This document shows positions 1 to 15,100 of a stretch of 64,000 nucleotides of DNA, one piece after another. The DNA comes from Leptasterias polaris (lineage: Eukaryota > Echinodermata > Asteroidea > Forcipulatida > Asteriidae): the NCBI GenBank assembly GCA_037783415.1, contig JAZGTN010000006.1, forward strand, positions 4,712,001 to 4,776,000, read 5' to 3'. Made by a program: the position numbers and the translations under genes. Position 1 is the first letter of the stretch, and every line of letters begins with the position of its first letter. The notes beneath the pieces were generated by a model. It was not told where the DNA came from and made no database searches. It worked only from the letters and a program-made list of their open reading frames with translations.

Positions 1-127
1 TTCCCAACGGACATCATCCTCCGACGTCATATGCAACAATCCATGGATCATTTGCAAAAGCATCTCCAGAGTACAGCGCCCCCTGGAGACTGGGGAGACA
101 GAAAGGTTATATCAACCTCCGCCTCAG
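1..127 (+). CDS. Gene A exon (partial at window edge)
   Basis: Frame 1 is open from the first base (FPTDIILRRHMQQ...) and ends at a good donor, CAG/GTTAGT, in phase 1. The acceptor lies before the window. Confidence 0.75.
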
Positions 128-3100
128 GTTAGTAAGAACCTCGAGTCCTCTGGGTTTGCCCCGGTGTTTTCTGGTACGGTTGGCTGCAGATTGTGCCACA
201 GCACCTTGTAAACCCTAACATGGTGCTATGTAAATAAATGGGTCTTGTACTCAGACTCCAACAACAACAATTACGCATATGGTGTGAATTAATGCCACAG
301 TCAAAATCACTGTTTACATTTTGTGTTGGATACCGAATATTTTGGCAAACCGGACATGAACACAAAACAACGGGTACACCAGAGCCAAAACAAGTGGGTC
401 CATCACCAGAACCTGACAGTACACCAGACCCCACAAGGGGTACGTACACCAGACCCAAACAAGGGTGTACACCAGACCCCACAAGGGGGTACACCTTTTG
501 AACACAGCTCTAACATACCTTTAGAAAAAATAATGAGAGCTTTAAGACGCCCTCGTGTGTGATAAAGCGCTGTATAAGAACTGCGTATATTATTCTTCTT
601 AGTGCCAGTGCCTGTCCCTTCAGTGAGACAATGCCTGACAAAGCCCCATGCTCGATTCAGCATCTTCAAACCTTCCATCATCAAGGATGTTGTAATACCA
701 GAGACTCAACCAGAGGGCGCTGTTAAATCTCACAGGACAGAGAGCGAAGCTTCTCCACAAGTCAAAGGTAAAAGCTCTTTGTTGGGGAGAGCTCTTTGGA
801 AAGTGAACTAAATGATATATTTTTGTTCCCCCCTCGTTTATTTACCTTTGTGCAATGAACATGATGAACAATCAGAAGCTTTAAGAGTGTAATAAAATAA
901 AAAAATTGTTTAAATAGTTTTGTAGTCTTTATTAATGATGTCACTTTTGCTCAGACTATCTGGCTGTCAGACAAACAAACATTCCACCACTTCTGCGATC
1001 ACCGCAGATCGACGCAACAAACTGCACTAAAAGTGAAGTCAGAACACAAGAGTAAACATAAAACTTTGACATGTATGGACGCCTATGTTAGTGAAATTTA
1101 ACACATTTCTCCGAGATACGGGTACGGTACTTAGCTTCTATTTTTAGCATTAGTGCGGAGTGCTATTGATATGGGGCTCATGCCCAAGATTAAAGAATTA
1201 ACTTTCAATAAGACAAGGAACCAGACTTGCATCGTTTTTCCAAGTAATGGGTTGTTCTTGTGATCAGATGAAGCCAAGGATGCACCTATAGCCACTGAGG
1301 AGGAGGCTCTTGCACAAGACGGTGATGAAGATGAGAGCAGAGAGCTTGAAGGACTCCTTGAGGAGGAGGAGAAGGAGTATAATCCCTGGCCTATAGCACC
1401 AGACGGTAAGATGATGACGTGTGATGTTCATCTGGGGAGATGAACTAATGTGAGGCAGTCAATCAGCCAATTCGAGATATGGTGGACACAATACTTTGAC
1501 ACTATATTAGGTTTGGGTAAAATTGTCTGTGTACACCCAAACCAAACAGTGTACTCCCTATAGTGCCCAAAAAAGGCTAATGGGATCGGGGACTCTCTTT
1601 ATTAAGGGACCTACATCCACAGGAACTCACTCAGTTATTTAGTTTCTGATCTTGAAACTTGTTCAATAATCTGCTGTTTGGTTCAATTACCCTTTTATCA
1701 TGTATCATGTATCATGCTGCTGCAAGTCCAGAAGAGAAAAAATAAGTTAATACGGCAGCACTGAAACTGATCACGGTGACATGCAAGTTAAATTGTACAA
1801 TTACTGTTCCATTCTTATTTGGGCCTGCCAAACTAAGCAGACACAAGTTGGGTCTTGTCCCGACTTGAGCCATGGGCTGTGACAACTACAGGTGGCCAAG
1901 CCCAGCAATAGTTGGGACACCATAATCAAGTTGGGGGTGTAAAGTGCCTGTAGATTTATGGTATAACAGTTATCTCTCTATCATTCTAGTTTGATAGGAA
2001 TTCTTTGTAAGTAATTTACAACACTTCACATGCCATAGCTACTTTTGAACTGAATGTTCTGTTTACACCTTTGATTTGTTTGTTTGTTTTAAAGGCTATA
2101 TTCCAAATTCAGTGATAAAGAGCATCATGGGATATCGTCACACCTTAGAACCAATCCCAGAATCCCCATGGAAACCCAAACCAGTAAGTGTGTATTATCA
2201 TGTTTTGCTAGTATTATATAATAATAATAATAATTACAACTAGTTTTTTTATAGTGCTTTATCTACAGGCCTCTCAAAGCACTTATCGTCATTTATTTCC
2301 AGACAGGATTTTGATGTTTTTGAATTATGAGACCCGTTTATGTAACATGCATTACACAATGGCTTTATGTCCCATCCGGAGGACGAAACAATAATGGTTA
2401 AGTGTCTTGCTTAAGGAAACAAGTGTCAAGACCATGACCCGAACCGACACTCTGCTAATCAGAAACGCCAATGCTTGAGTCCGGTGTGCTTGACCACTCG
2501 GTCATTCTGTCATTCCGTCTAAAATTTGTAAGATCAAACAATCCAGCCCTTTTTTTTTGAAACTACACTTGTTAAAAACAGCCTTATTCTCTGAGGACAC
2601 AAACAACCACAACAGTATTGATAAAATGAATTATTTTATTAAATTTTCAAATTTTCTCTCAAACAGATACCTTCTCAGTTTGAAGCCACGGAGAGCACAT
2701 CCACAGAGTCAGATTCTTATGTGAGTGAATCGGGGTTAAACAAAGAAAGATTTACTATAGATTGGGACTTAAACCTGGGAATTCCGGGTTAACGTGCCGG
2801 TACTCTAGAGCTATCTCAGCCCTTTTTTTTTGAAACTACACTTGTTAAAAACAGCCTTATTCGCTGAGGACACAAACAACTACAACAGTATTGATAAAAT
2901 GAATTATTTTATTAAACTTTCAAATTTTCTCTCGAACAGATACCTTCTCAGTTTGAAGCCACGGAGAGCACATCCACAGAGTCAGATTCTTATGTGAGTG
3001 AATCGGGGTTAAACAAAGAAAGATTGACTAGATTGGGACTTAAACCTGGGAATTCCGGGTTAACGTGCCGGTACTCTAACAGCTGAGCTATCTAGCCCTA

Positions 3101-6100
3101 ATGTGGGCAGTCTGCCTATTTAGTCAACATCCTTGTTCGGGGGTGCCAGTCAGAAGCCATTCAACTTTATTACTTGATATTCTTATATAAGTGAAGAAAA
3201 CATGAAGAAACAATTTGAAAAACAACCCGGAAACTAGTTGATAGGTTATGATTTAGGCTTGTAACTATTTCCTTAAATTTGACAGTTCCTTATGCATGCG
3301 ACCATGCCGCCATCTTAGCGGTAAAACAATGACACAATGACAACGCACAGCTATGAATGCGCGCGCACAGGTGCGCCAAAGAGCTACCTTCATTTGACCT
3401 TCATTGGAGGGCCCAATACTCAAATGACATGTGCATAAAGTGGCATGGTTGGCTTGTGCATAAAGTGGCATGGGTTCTCCTATGCCACAAGGGTTCATCT
3501 TTGACCCCTCCGGTTTTCCTTCCTCCGAAAAACATTGATCACGATCTCTGGCTGTGTGCCATGGTCATGGGTTGATGTAGCTGGCTGCCAAAATGTACGT
3601 TTACATGCCTGCAGATCAGTTACATTGTAGTAGTGTCATACGCAATTCAGTTTCTCAGCTGGGAGTAAGGATGATTGTTTTGGTGGATTTTGGCGCCCTA
3701 TAAATATTCTTTATTATTTATTATTATTAATAATAGCTCTATGAACTATAATCAGTGAGCTTTCAGATTTTGAAAAGTAACAATCATGTACTTCGACTTG
3801 AATTGTCCTCAGGATAACCATAAGTCGTTTATCTGGGGTCCATCTTCATCTGAAGAGGAGGAGGAACTGGATTATCTCTCTTATGAGAGTCTTCAAGATG
3901 AAGCCTCGAGGACAAAGTTCTTCCAGGACCTGGGCATGGCCAACATAAGTGATACACAGCGCAGGAAAACACTGGCCAAACTGCAGTTGTATGGGATGGG
4001 TGAGTATCTTGTCATGTCCAAATTGGCGGCTGCGGCTGCAGTTGTTGCTATAGGCTTTCTAAGCTTCAATGCATGGTCACCCGGCAATCAACTGCAGCTG
4101 CAGCTGCTAATTTGGACACCTACTACAACCTTCTGTGTGTGGATCCCAACTTTGACCTCTGCCCAAAACCTTTCTGCGACCTTTCCTTAATATACGTTTT
4201 CCAGTCTGTGATAATCTTTCTAAAACTGAAATCGATAAGTTTTTTCATCTTGCTACAGCTGTACCGATTTGCCTGACCTAGGCCAGAGCCGTGTACTGAG
4301 AGAGTTGCGGCATGGAGGGACCAGTTTTCTTTGGTCATATAGTTGCTGGATGCCACTTTCGGTCAAAATGCAGCACAACCCATTGTGCAGTGTAGTCTGG
4401 CACAATGTGCTTTTTGAATCGGAAATGACTTCTTATCATAACTTGTCGAAGCTCTCTTAAAAATATGGCTCTGGCCTGGGTTGCATACTCCTAAAGAGTT
4501 CACGTAAGTTCAGGACTGCTTTGACTCAATGGTTTCTTCAATCTACTATGCCATGCCTCAGAGATAATTATCATAAAGGGAAACACCATAACTGCCTTTC
4601 CACAAAAAATCTGTTCATCATGCAGTGTCAATGCATGTATTAATGTAGCATTTGCCTCTTTAGCAAACCAATAATTAATGTTTCCTAAAACATTCTGAGG
4701 GATTGAAATTCCCTTATTGTCTCATTTGCAGTACTTCCAGGGAAGGTGTCAATTCCTCAACTTGAACTTCTGGGAAACATCAAGGTTTGGAAAAAATGTA
4801 TTTTTAAAGCTCACTATTAGACAATCTATTATTCTATTACTGTCTTCTTAAATATTCGTCCATATATATATATAAGTGTAACTACTTAATATTCAAATTT
4901 GGGTGAACAAAGACAGATTTGAACTTGCGACCTCCGGATTGACGTGTCATTGCTCTACCAACTGAGCTATCTATGTAATACACCAGACAAGAAACTGAAT
5001 GGGTAAATTTATCAAAAAATGCATCAAAAAATAAATGTTAGAAAGGAAAACAATTATTTGTACTCACCAAAGGCGGTGGCATTGTTCGTCTGGCCAGCTG
5101 TGAGTGTGACCCGATTGCAGTGGCTGTTGAGCATGGGCCTTGACATTTGAATCGGTGCTACATACAAGAAAAGAAGACCAAGGCATAGAATTCAGTTGAG
5201 ACAGTAGAGTGGTTTATAACTTTTCCTTGTTTTTGTTAGGGAAAAGGAGGGAAGCAGCGAAGGAAGTCCCGAGGAATTAACACGAGAGATGTAGCAGTTG
5301 TCAGAAGAAAGGTAAAGATGATACGTCCAAGGTTATTGATAGCATACTTTTAAAAGGAAATCACAACATTATTAAAAAGGGAAGAGTAAATTCATTCCAT
5401 AACCCAATTTCAATGAACACACCAAAATCTGTGAAAATTTTTATAAAATTCAGCAGTTAAACTTTTAGTTAAAACTATTAAAAGCTAATACAGGACCAGG
5501 GCTTGAATTTGGGGTAAAAAATCCACAAAACCACAGGGCTTGTAGCTCAAAATGTTTACTTGACCAGAGTTCTTTTTACAATACCAGAAGTGAAATGGGG
5601 GGAAAAAAATACCCACACAGCTTTACATTTGAACTGTTTTAATTTGACCAAGCACAACAAGAAGATTTATCTCACTTGTATTATGGGTAAGTATTCTTCA
5701 ATACACAATAAATTTGAAAGATTTTTATTAGACTGGAGTCAACATTTGAACAAAAACACAAGACTGCCATACTTGTCCAGTCGTGAGTTTACTGGCCCGA
5801 TGCGTAAATCACAGGCCTCGGGCCTGCCGTCCAGTGTAAATTTGGATACCACTGCTAGGGTTAAGCACCAAGTACGCACTTCTAATTATACATCAGTGTA
5901 GGGCAGAAAAAACCCATTATGTTAGTCAGTTTCTCAGTAACCATCAAAATGGTTGTCTTCAGATGAAACCCTCTGGAATAGCAACGGGGGAGGAGGATTC
6001 CGGAGATGAGGAGGGTTCCGGAGATGAGGAGGGTTCCGGAGATGAGGACACGACTCCAGAGCTACTTAAGCAGATTGCGGCCAATGTTTGGTTTCCGAGA

Positions 6101-9100
6101 GGCATCTCTCTGCAAGTTGAATCTGTAGTCGGGACACTTTGTAAGTAATAACGAAAGTGGAGGTTGTCCTCTTGTTGTCAGCCCTTTGACATGCTGTAGC
6201 TGTTGGCATTGCTCATCCTGTTTATAAGATGAAGGCAAGTCCCGGTATTAAAGCAGTTGCTCAAGTTTAAACTAAAAAATGTTAATGAAAGTTCTCCCCA
6301 AACAAGGCTAAAAGCCACTCTTGGTAAGGGGCTACAAGAAGAATACATTGAAGATGAAAAAAAGTCAGGGATGCTGAAGGTAGGAATTAATATTCCTCGT
6401 AAAACAGTCTAGATTGTAGGATGGGAGGAAAACATTCACCAGGCAAGGAGTTCTAAAGAGTTGCAGTACTTGGATTAAAGCCGTTTGAATGGCTTTTTGT
6501 TCTTCATCTCAGCAAAGCGAGTGTATGGGTGAGAACAAGTAGAAAGCCTGGTTTCACGCTCAAACACCCTGATAGGAAGAACCAGGTCGGACACACTGGT
6601 GACACTTTTACAAAGAAAATTATCTGTCGAAAAGACAGATGCTGGCTACAGACCTACAAGTTCGGGATGCCAGACACAAGACAAATGGACAAAACGGGGA
6701 TAGTTGAATGATAATAATATTCTGTTACATTTATTGTTTTTCAGTGGATCTCCTTGATGATGTTGCAGATCTTCAGTACAGGCATGTATGCGAGGCCCTT
6801 GTCCAAATATACAAGTAAGTTGTCGTGACAAACTGGTACTCAAGTTGCATTTACATAAAATTTAATGTTTTAATGTTGCTTTCTCTGGCATTTTAGTTTC
6901 AATTCAGATTTTAGTCTAGTGGATATGTGAAAACTTTTTGTGATTTTTCATAAAAGCCTGGAACTTAACTTGGGGGTTGAACCAAGAAAAATTTACAAGA
7001 GCGGGATCCAAACCTTTGACCTCCGGATTAGCGTGCCGGCGCTCATCCAACTGAAATATCTAGCCCTTTGTTGGCGGTCTCCCTATAAGCCTGAAACTTC
7101 ATACACTTATTTATACTACACTAGGGATATTTTGAGATGTGGAGCCATTTTTCAAAATGGCACTAAAGGAACATAATTGAATTGTTATTTCAGCTAGGAT
7201 AATGATTTTGGAAACTTTTAAAATATCTAGTACTCCCCCTCACAGGCCTATACCTTTTTCTGTCTCATTTTGCCGCCTCTGATTTACATTTTATTTGTGT
7301 TGTTATTGAGCAGATTAAATAACGTATCATGGGAGTGGGGGTATATCATAAAGATTGGCTGAAATTTTCAGCTTTCTTGAGACTAATGCAATGTGCTTCG
7401 CAAAAGACACAATTCTTGTCAAAAAATCCTCCTCACATGTCCTATTTCCAACTTGACTCTTCATCTCATCCTAGGCAACTCGGCATGAGTGATCTTCTCT
7501 TGGAGACCGTCTTGAAGAAGTGCCGCACTCAGCTGAAGAGCAGTAAGGCCATCGTCAGGGCAAACACTGTCAAGACACTGACGAGCTTCGGTCTTGATCG
7601 CAGAGACGTCATCTTGAGTCTCCTACCGGCTCTTGCTGATTTTGAGGTTTGTTTTAATTAATAATCCATCTATGCAGTCTTTTGGGGAGACCAGGGAGTG
7701 GCAACACCTTGTTCATTTTATTCAAAAATCTTTACGTTTTTAAAGGCAATTTTTGTAGAACAGAATTAGCTGTTGCAAACTGCTTATCAACCAAAATGGC
7801 CTATTATAAAATGCCAAAAAAATGTATAATGTCCTGACGTTGTGAACCTAATGGAGTCTCTCGAAAATGACAACACACACACATATACAGGTATAGTGGT
7901 GTACCAGAAGCAGTCAAGTGGAAAGAGATGAAAAGAGAGAGAGAGAGAGAGGCAGAAAGCACAGAGAAAAAGCAAGGAATGAACAATGAAGGAATGAACA
8001 ATGAAGGAATGAACAATGAAGAAGGAGATGAGGGGGGTAGAGGGAAGGGGCTGGTTTGGGTATTTTTCATGTTGTCCATTCTTATCAAATGGATCGGCAG
8101 TCTCGTCAGGTGATGTTGGTAATTGTAGTCTTTAAGATGTTTGATGACAATCTTTCTTTATTTCAGGATGACGTGAGACAGGAAATTGTAAAAGCTGTTA
8201 AGGCTTTGGCCGGCATACAGGATAGATCTGACTTAATGGGATACCTAGAGAAGATTGGCTACCTACGACCCAATCATGGACAGGAGGTAGATCCATATTT
8301 TCGAACCTATCTGACATGTATGTATTTTTTAAAATGTTTATTTTCTCTTCAATTTTTATACCAATCTCTGTAGTTTGTCTGTATAAGTTTGAAATTTGAA
8401 ACTTAAATGATTCCTTCTTGAAGGAAGTAATACAAGAACTAGCTCGGCGCTACACACCGGACCCCACCCAACGCCGGACCTCCACCCTGCATCCCTCCCG
8501 CATCCAGCTGTTAGCCCGTAGGAGGAAAGATGACGATGCTGAGGAAGATATATTAGCCATCGAAGGTCTACCTTGTCCTCCTCCGGTTATAAATGTAGAT
8601 AACTGGCTATCACAGTATCAGGTGGAGTTGGGTCGTTGGCCCAGTGAAGAGGCTTTACTTGCTGATGTAAGTTTGGTTATTTGTTGTTGTTTATTTACTT
8701 GCTGTGTTTATGTTTCTTTGTTGTGTTTATTCTATGGACAAAAATTCTATAGTCAAAGATCCCCGAACTTCATTGCACCTTCATAATGGAATGACTTACT
8801 AGTTCATATTTCTTCAAGCTGACTCTGTTCTGATTTTCATGGGACTTTTAAGAATCACTTATTTGAATCTACATTTTTGTAACAAATTGCTTCGTATATT
8901 TCAGTGTTTTATGTTTTGTGTTGCACATCATGCGCTTTACTGTTATTATTTGGTCCGGGTAAATTTTAAATACTTTCAGGAACCTGCGACCTCTGGATTA
9001 AGGTGCCAGCGCTCTACCAACTGAGCTAATGTTCGCAGTCTCTCTTCTGCTCTATTTTTTTTTTTTCACCCCAAGTTTATTTATTTGTTGTGTTATTTAT

Positions 9101-12100
9101 TTGCAGTGATTATTTATTTGTTGTGTATACATGTAGGCCTATGTCTTTGTTGTGTTGATTTTATTTGTTAATTAATCTGCTTTTCCCAAAAACATTTATT
9201 TTAAAGGGGGAAAAAAGGTGGTAGATTGTTGAAATAGGAAAAAGCTGGTTTACCTATTCGTAGTAAACATTCATCACTGGTAAACCAGTTATATCATTCC
9301 ATTTTTATGTTTGCAAAAAATTACAAGCACTTTACTTTTTGTTTTGTTATAAAGTGTGTTTAAATATGATTGCACACATTGCTTGAGAAATAAATTTTAA
9401 ATTCTGTATTTTTGGTGGGTAAGATGGACTTTTAGAAAAAAGTTATTTATAACAAATTTTTTGAAGGAGGACTACTCTGGAACCAAGATTCTGCAGCCCT
9501 GGAGAGAGGAAATGTCAAATATGCAAAGGAAGTACATGCCATTACCCGACCAGAGGGCAAGAAAAACACCCAGACAGCAACAACGCCTCCCTGGAAAGAG
9601 AAAAGCCTCTGTAAACCAAACTCCAACTGGAAGACTCACACCAATTCCAAGGGATAAGAAACCCTCTGAGATGCGGAGGATTGATGAAGGGCTCTCTCAG
9701 GTGGCGGACGGAAAAGAGTATGGAGCGTCGTCTTTTGATCGCTCCTTGAGACCGACACAAGGACGGAAAACAAAACATGTAGAGTTACTTCAAGCTCATG
9801 ATGAGACAATTGGACTAGAGAAAGCTCAAATGGTGTACAAGATGCAAGTATGTAATCGATTGAAAACCTTTCAGTTAAACTCTTTTTATGTGTTTCTGAA
9901 ATTATTGCTATTGATACAATTTGATTTCCTGACCAACAGAATAAATTGAGTATTCATTATTTGAGCCAGAATTGACTAATAAAAAACAGTTTGACTATAC
10001 AGGATTGATATTAAGGATGAAAAACATCGTCAAACTTTAGTCTGAAAGCTTATTGATTGTGAAGTTCACACTTGAACAATTTTTTTCTGTGAAATATTTC
10101 TTCCCTCTAAAAATAAAGTTCTGATCAACAAAACTGTATTTGAAAACCTTTTAAAAACAAAACCACAAAAACCAGCTGATTTCGATTGTTACAACCAAAT
10201 TGGAAGGACAATGTGTTTACATGCTGAAAGTTGTGGATGGTTTTTCACCATTATCTCCTGGATTAAGCCCACATTTTTCACAGGTTTGTTATTTCATGTA
10301 TATCTTTTGATCACACAAAAACATGAACACTGTCTGGAACTATCTTGACAGCTCTACCTATCCTTTAGAACACCTCTAATGATATTTTCTTGGTTCTTCA
10401 TGCACAGGACCTACTCTTACCCCTTGTAGGATAATTCAATTTTTAATATCTTACTTTATGAAGGACGCAATCACCACAATAAAACAGATTAGGATTGCAT
10501 TCAAGATTCTGTTAAAATAGATTGTACCTGATAAAGGCCATCTTTCTGGGCAACTTGGCTTTGAGCTGCGCCATCACGCGTTTGAATTTTTCTACGAATG
10601 CGGCCAAATAGTTCAAGGACCAATCAAGCAAGGAATTTCATAACCTGTGTGTCGCACGTAGTATGTACGCATAAAACATGTGGGTTAAACAAAAGATTTA
10701 TTATTCCGTAAAGATGGTCCACTTTACACTGTGTGACGTCAAGTGAGAACTGTCCATAGTAAAATATGTGTCACTGGTAAGCATGGCATTTTTATTGATT
10801 TTAAGGCTAAGCTTCACTGCCATAATGAACACTACGAGAAACTCCGGCAACTCCGGCAAGAAGAACAAAGACGTAAATCAAGCCTCATCCCGAGCGACCC
10901 CTGTCTCTACGAGTACTACAGCAGACGAGCTCAGATGGCTTTTTCAGACTCCGATGAGTGGGAGACGGACACGTCGCAAGAGTGGAGCGACACTGCCCTC
11001 CAGAGGGCCAAAGCTGTAATTGAGGCCTTCAAAGTCAACAAACCATTTTGGGAGTTTCCCAGCGAGTCGGGGGTCGGCGGGAGTAGCCTGTTGGAGAGCA
11101 GTATGCCTAAGATGGATCAAGAGCACAAAGGAAGACAGGGAGGAGGAGAAGGAAGCAGTGGCTTCTTCACAGAGGTTGACCTCTTGGGTCAGGGGTCATT
11201 GCCAGAAAGACCAAAGTCCAAACTGACTGTGAAGAACTTGCAGAAGCACGATGCCATCGGTGGAAAGGCAAAAGTAGTTGTGGATGATGTAAGTTTATAT
11301 GCTATATGCAATAACAATTTAGTTTTAGATGATTTACCTACAAAACTAGTTAGGATAGTATTCACTCATGCAAGTAATATTCAACAATAAGCCTAAATTG
11401 ACTTCAATTTGAAAAAATTAAACTTTGATTACTGGCCAGTGTGACAGGAGATTCTGTTTCCCCGGAGATCTGTTCCCCCCCATATGGCGTATTGTGTAGA
11501 AATAGCACCCTCTTTTGAATCAACATCCTTCTACATGTTAATTTATCGTAGGGGGATCGAAACACACAACTGGGGACAAAATCCCCTATGATGCCGTTAT
11601 CTAAAATTGTGGATGCTCAGATCATTGAACATTTTTACCCCGGTCACTGGGCCATTTATTTCATTCCTTAAACCATCTCAGCTCCTTGAGGAGTATACAG
11701 CCTGTACTGCCGAGTACATGTCTGTCCTGCACCGCAAGCTAAAACAATCGCAAGAACAATCTCTGCCCTCACATATTTATTTACAATGATTAAAAACTTA
11801 TTTTGCAAATTGTTTGTGTGGGTTGGACTCATTGGGGTTTCTTTCTTTTCCTTTGTTCTATCAGAGTACCCTTTCCACTAACACATATAACAGCCAACAG
11901 ATTCAGAGTAAGTATTAAATGCACTTTTTGTTCAAGAAGTAAACAGGAACTTTAACAAATTGAGATTAGAGGTTGGAGTGGTGTTATGTGAAGCGTAAAA
12001 TTCTTAAGCACTCTGCATATGGGTAGGGATATAGATAGGTTTTGTCAGCGTAATGCTTTAAAGGCACAATCATGCCAATTTGGAAGAAAGATACAATAAA

Positions 12101-15100
12101 AGTCACCTGTGAAATTTAGCTGACCAGTGTGTCTATTTGTTGAGAAAACAGCCAAAAACTTTCACACTATTTTCATCAAGACCGTCAAATCCATCCACGT
12201 TTAGTGAGGTGACAGCGGGTACCAACCACATCTGTGGCCGCAGCATTCACAAACGGACACCACAGAAATTTGAATCTCCAAAACTCTTTTAATGGTGTCT
12301 AATCAACAAGGGCATTTCAGACAAACACTGTGTCTTGCGGAAGAAAATAACTTGCAATGGTTCATGCATTATCAAGTTGCAATAGGATGAAATGATTCTG
12401 TACTTACAGCAAAGTTTGTACCCTGTCGTAGCTCGACATCACCTCCTGTTGAAGTCACACCTACTTCCTTTACATACAATGGCTCAACCACATCATGACT
12501 AACTTAACGACGACATATTCATAACAGTTAACCTGTTGTACGAAACGATCAAAAATCCATATCAAACTTTTATCATTTTTTTGTCAAAGTAGATGTTTTG
12601 CAACCTATAATCGGCGAATTCTGAGGTCGGTAAATATGATTGGATTTTAAAATATCTTATTTCAATGATGTACATGACAAACACTTGTAAATATTTTTCC
12701 TGGCTGCATGGCCTGAGCTATCTCAGAGCATAGTGCGATTTATCAGTTTTTAGGGTGCATATCGGTTGCAGCTAGTGACCTTTGAAGTACATCATGACTA
12801 CAATGGCATATAATTGGGCAGATAGGTCTATACGAAAAATATAAACTTAAAAGGACTAATTTGAATTCAAATGAAGGAATATTTTCATTCATTGAATTAT
12901 GTCAAAACCAGAACACTGGAGGGAGTTCTTCAGTTTGCCCTTTGTTCAACGACGGAAAAAACAAAAAGGTGCAGTGCCATTCCAAAGATCACCGGTCAGC
13001 TTTCAACCAATCAAATGCATTTCATCAAAGGTCAAGTTTGAAAGTGCACAGGGGGAAAAGGGTCAGAGGTTATTGGACAAGGTCTTTGTTGACGCAAAGA
13101 GGGTGGAGAAGAGGGCGGGGCAGGGGGAGGTTTTCTGTACTCCGGTTCCAGAAAAACTGACAATCAATACCCAAAACAGGTTGAGTATCTAAACATAACT
13201 TCAAATAAGTAAAACATAACTTCAAATAAGTAAAATTTGGTTGTCACCCAAAAATGATTTAAGATATTATACAGAATTGGTTAAGGATAAAGAACATCTC
13301 TGTTTAATAATAGTCTGAAAGCTTACTGATTATGAACGTTTACACTAAAAGAAAAAAATTCATGTGAAATATGTCCCTCTAAAATAAAGTCATATTAAAA
13401 CCTTTAAACAATGCTTATGAAAATTTGTTAAAGAAAAAAAGAACTACAGGGAAATAGTCCCAAAGACGATTCAGCAATTGATGCCATTTACATGTACTTG
13501 GTTTTCAGTGACTAATTTATTGATTTTTGAGTAAAAAGTTTTACACCAAGAGTTTTTCAGAAAGTCTTGGAGCAGCATAAAATGAGTATTTTAAATAAAA
13601 TTTCTTCTTTTTTATACTTGCCAGATCAAGTGGGGTCAGCCAGTTCGGGAAACTGGAGATGAGTTGGACCACGAAAAGTCCAATCAGAGAGAAAGGTGTC
13701 AAAGGTCATAAGGTCATCTCCTTCACAACAGTGCTCCCAAACAGCGAAAAGGAGCAACGGAAACAATGGCTGCAGCAACAGATGCTCTACCCTTCACTCT
13801 ACCAGATGAGGATCTTAGATGAAAAACGGAAATGGTAAATTCAGCAGCATTGTTTAAAGAGGGACTCCAAAGTCAAATTCAGTTTTGTGATGCACTCATA
13901 TTCCAATAGATAGAGTCCTCATGAAAGTGTGGTCAAGTTAGAAGTCTCTACCTCTTGTTAAAATGTTTAAGCGGTACTCTTTCGGAGAGAAGTTTAAATT
14001 ATGACGTCATTGGACAGCAAAAAAACAAATGGGTATGTACATTCCAAAGCGAATTTCTGTGCAAGTCATAAACTCAAATTCAACGCCATTTTGACTGAAA
14101 ATTCTCTGCACAAAAACGTTCAGATGTTTGAAATAAAAGTTATCAACGAAGTTTTCAGATTTATTCAAAAATTGCACTGGAAGGGCATCAAACACAGTGG
14201 CATTTTAATCCATTTTAACTTGAGGTTAAAGACTTGCAATTGTTTTCCCAATTTCATAACTTGGACTCTATAGATAGGTTGCAATATGACGTAAATCGGC
14301 CATCTTTATGGGCAATTTAGAACACACAGTCATGCGTTATGCGTGAGAACGGCGTGCAGCACGCGCACATTTCACAAAACTCATTGCGTGATTGGTTAGT
14401 AAACGACGCGGTTGCGTTAATAACTTGAGCGCTTGACGCGCCTGCAAGCCAAAATGTGATTTGCCCGTAAAGATGGCGTCTACTGGGAACTATCTATTGA
14501 AAAATGAGTGGATCACAAAACTGAATTTGACCTTTGACCCTAGTGTTGAGGATACTGTTTCCAGAAACTCCCTGACAACTATAAATCCAGGGGTTTACCA
14601 AAAGGTGGAAATGCCATCATTTCAACAGTCATAATTTCTGAAATTTTTGTCAGAAATTACTCGCAAACTACCTACACCATTGGATTAATTTTATGAATCC
14701 TTCTTCATCAGGCATGCCACCATGGTCAACACCAAGCAGAAGTCCCCCCATCTTCCTCTCCTTCCAAGTCATTCATCCTCTGGGTTAAACAGATTCCAGT
14801 ACAGATGGTCATCTCCAGAGCCATTCGTCTGCTCTCAGAAACTCCAGAAAAAAACGTCTGTGAGAAACCCCAAGGCAGCTAGGATACAGGAGAGGGAGAA
14901 AAATGCAGAAAAGGTTTGTATAACTATTAGTAATGGACAAGGATCACCACGAGTAGGTTAGCAGCCAAAATATCATGTCATGTGTACAAGTCTTGAATGG
15001 ATCCCTTCGTATTTTTCATGAGGCAATATTTTCTATTCAGATCTTCAAAGACAACTGTCTTCTTTGCCATTCCAATAGGGTTGAAATCCCTCCGATCTAG

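Larger units (their letters stand above)
2545..3090 (+). repeat. 273-bp tandem duplication containing a coding exon
   Basis: Unit 1 is about 2545-2817 and unit 2 about 2818-3090. They are nearly identical, including a poly-T tract, the 54-nt exon with its splice sites, and part of a tRNA-like SINE (the GTTAACGTGCCGGTACTC segment). Confidence 0.9.

Noticed and set aside
12861..13160. Frame MNSNEGIFSFIELCQNQ... in the same place as exon 18
   Set aside because: Does not join the downstream exon in phase and reads as low-complexity Arg/Gly; the overlapping frame does join.
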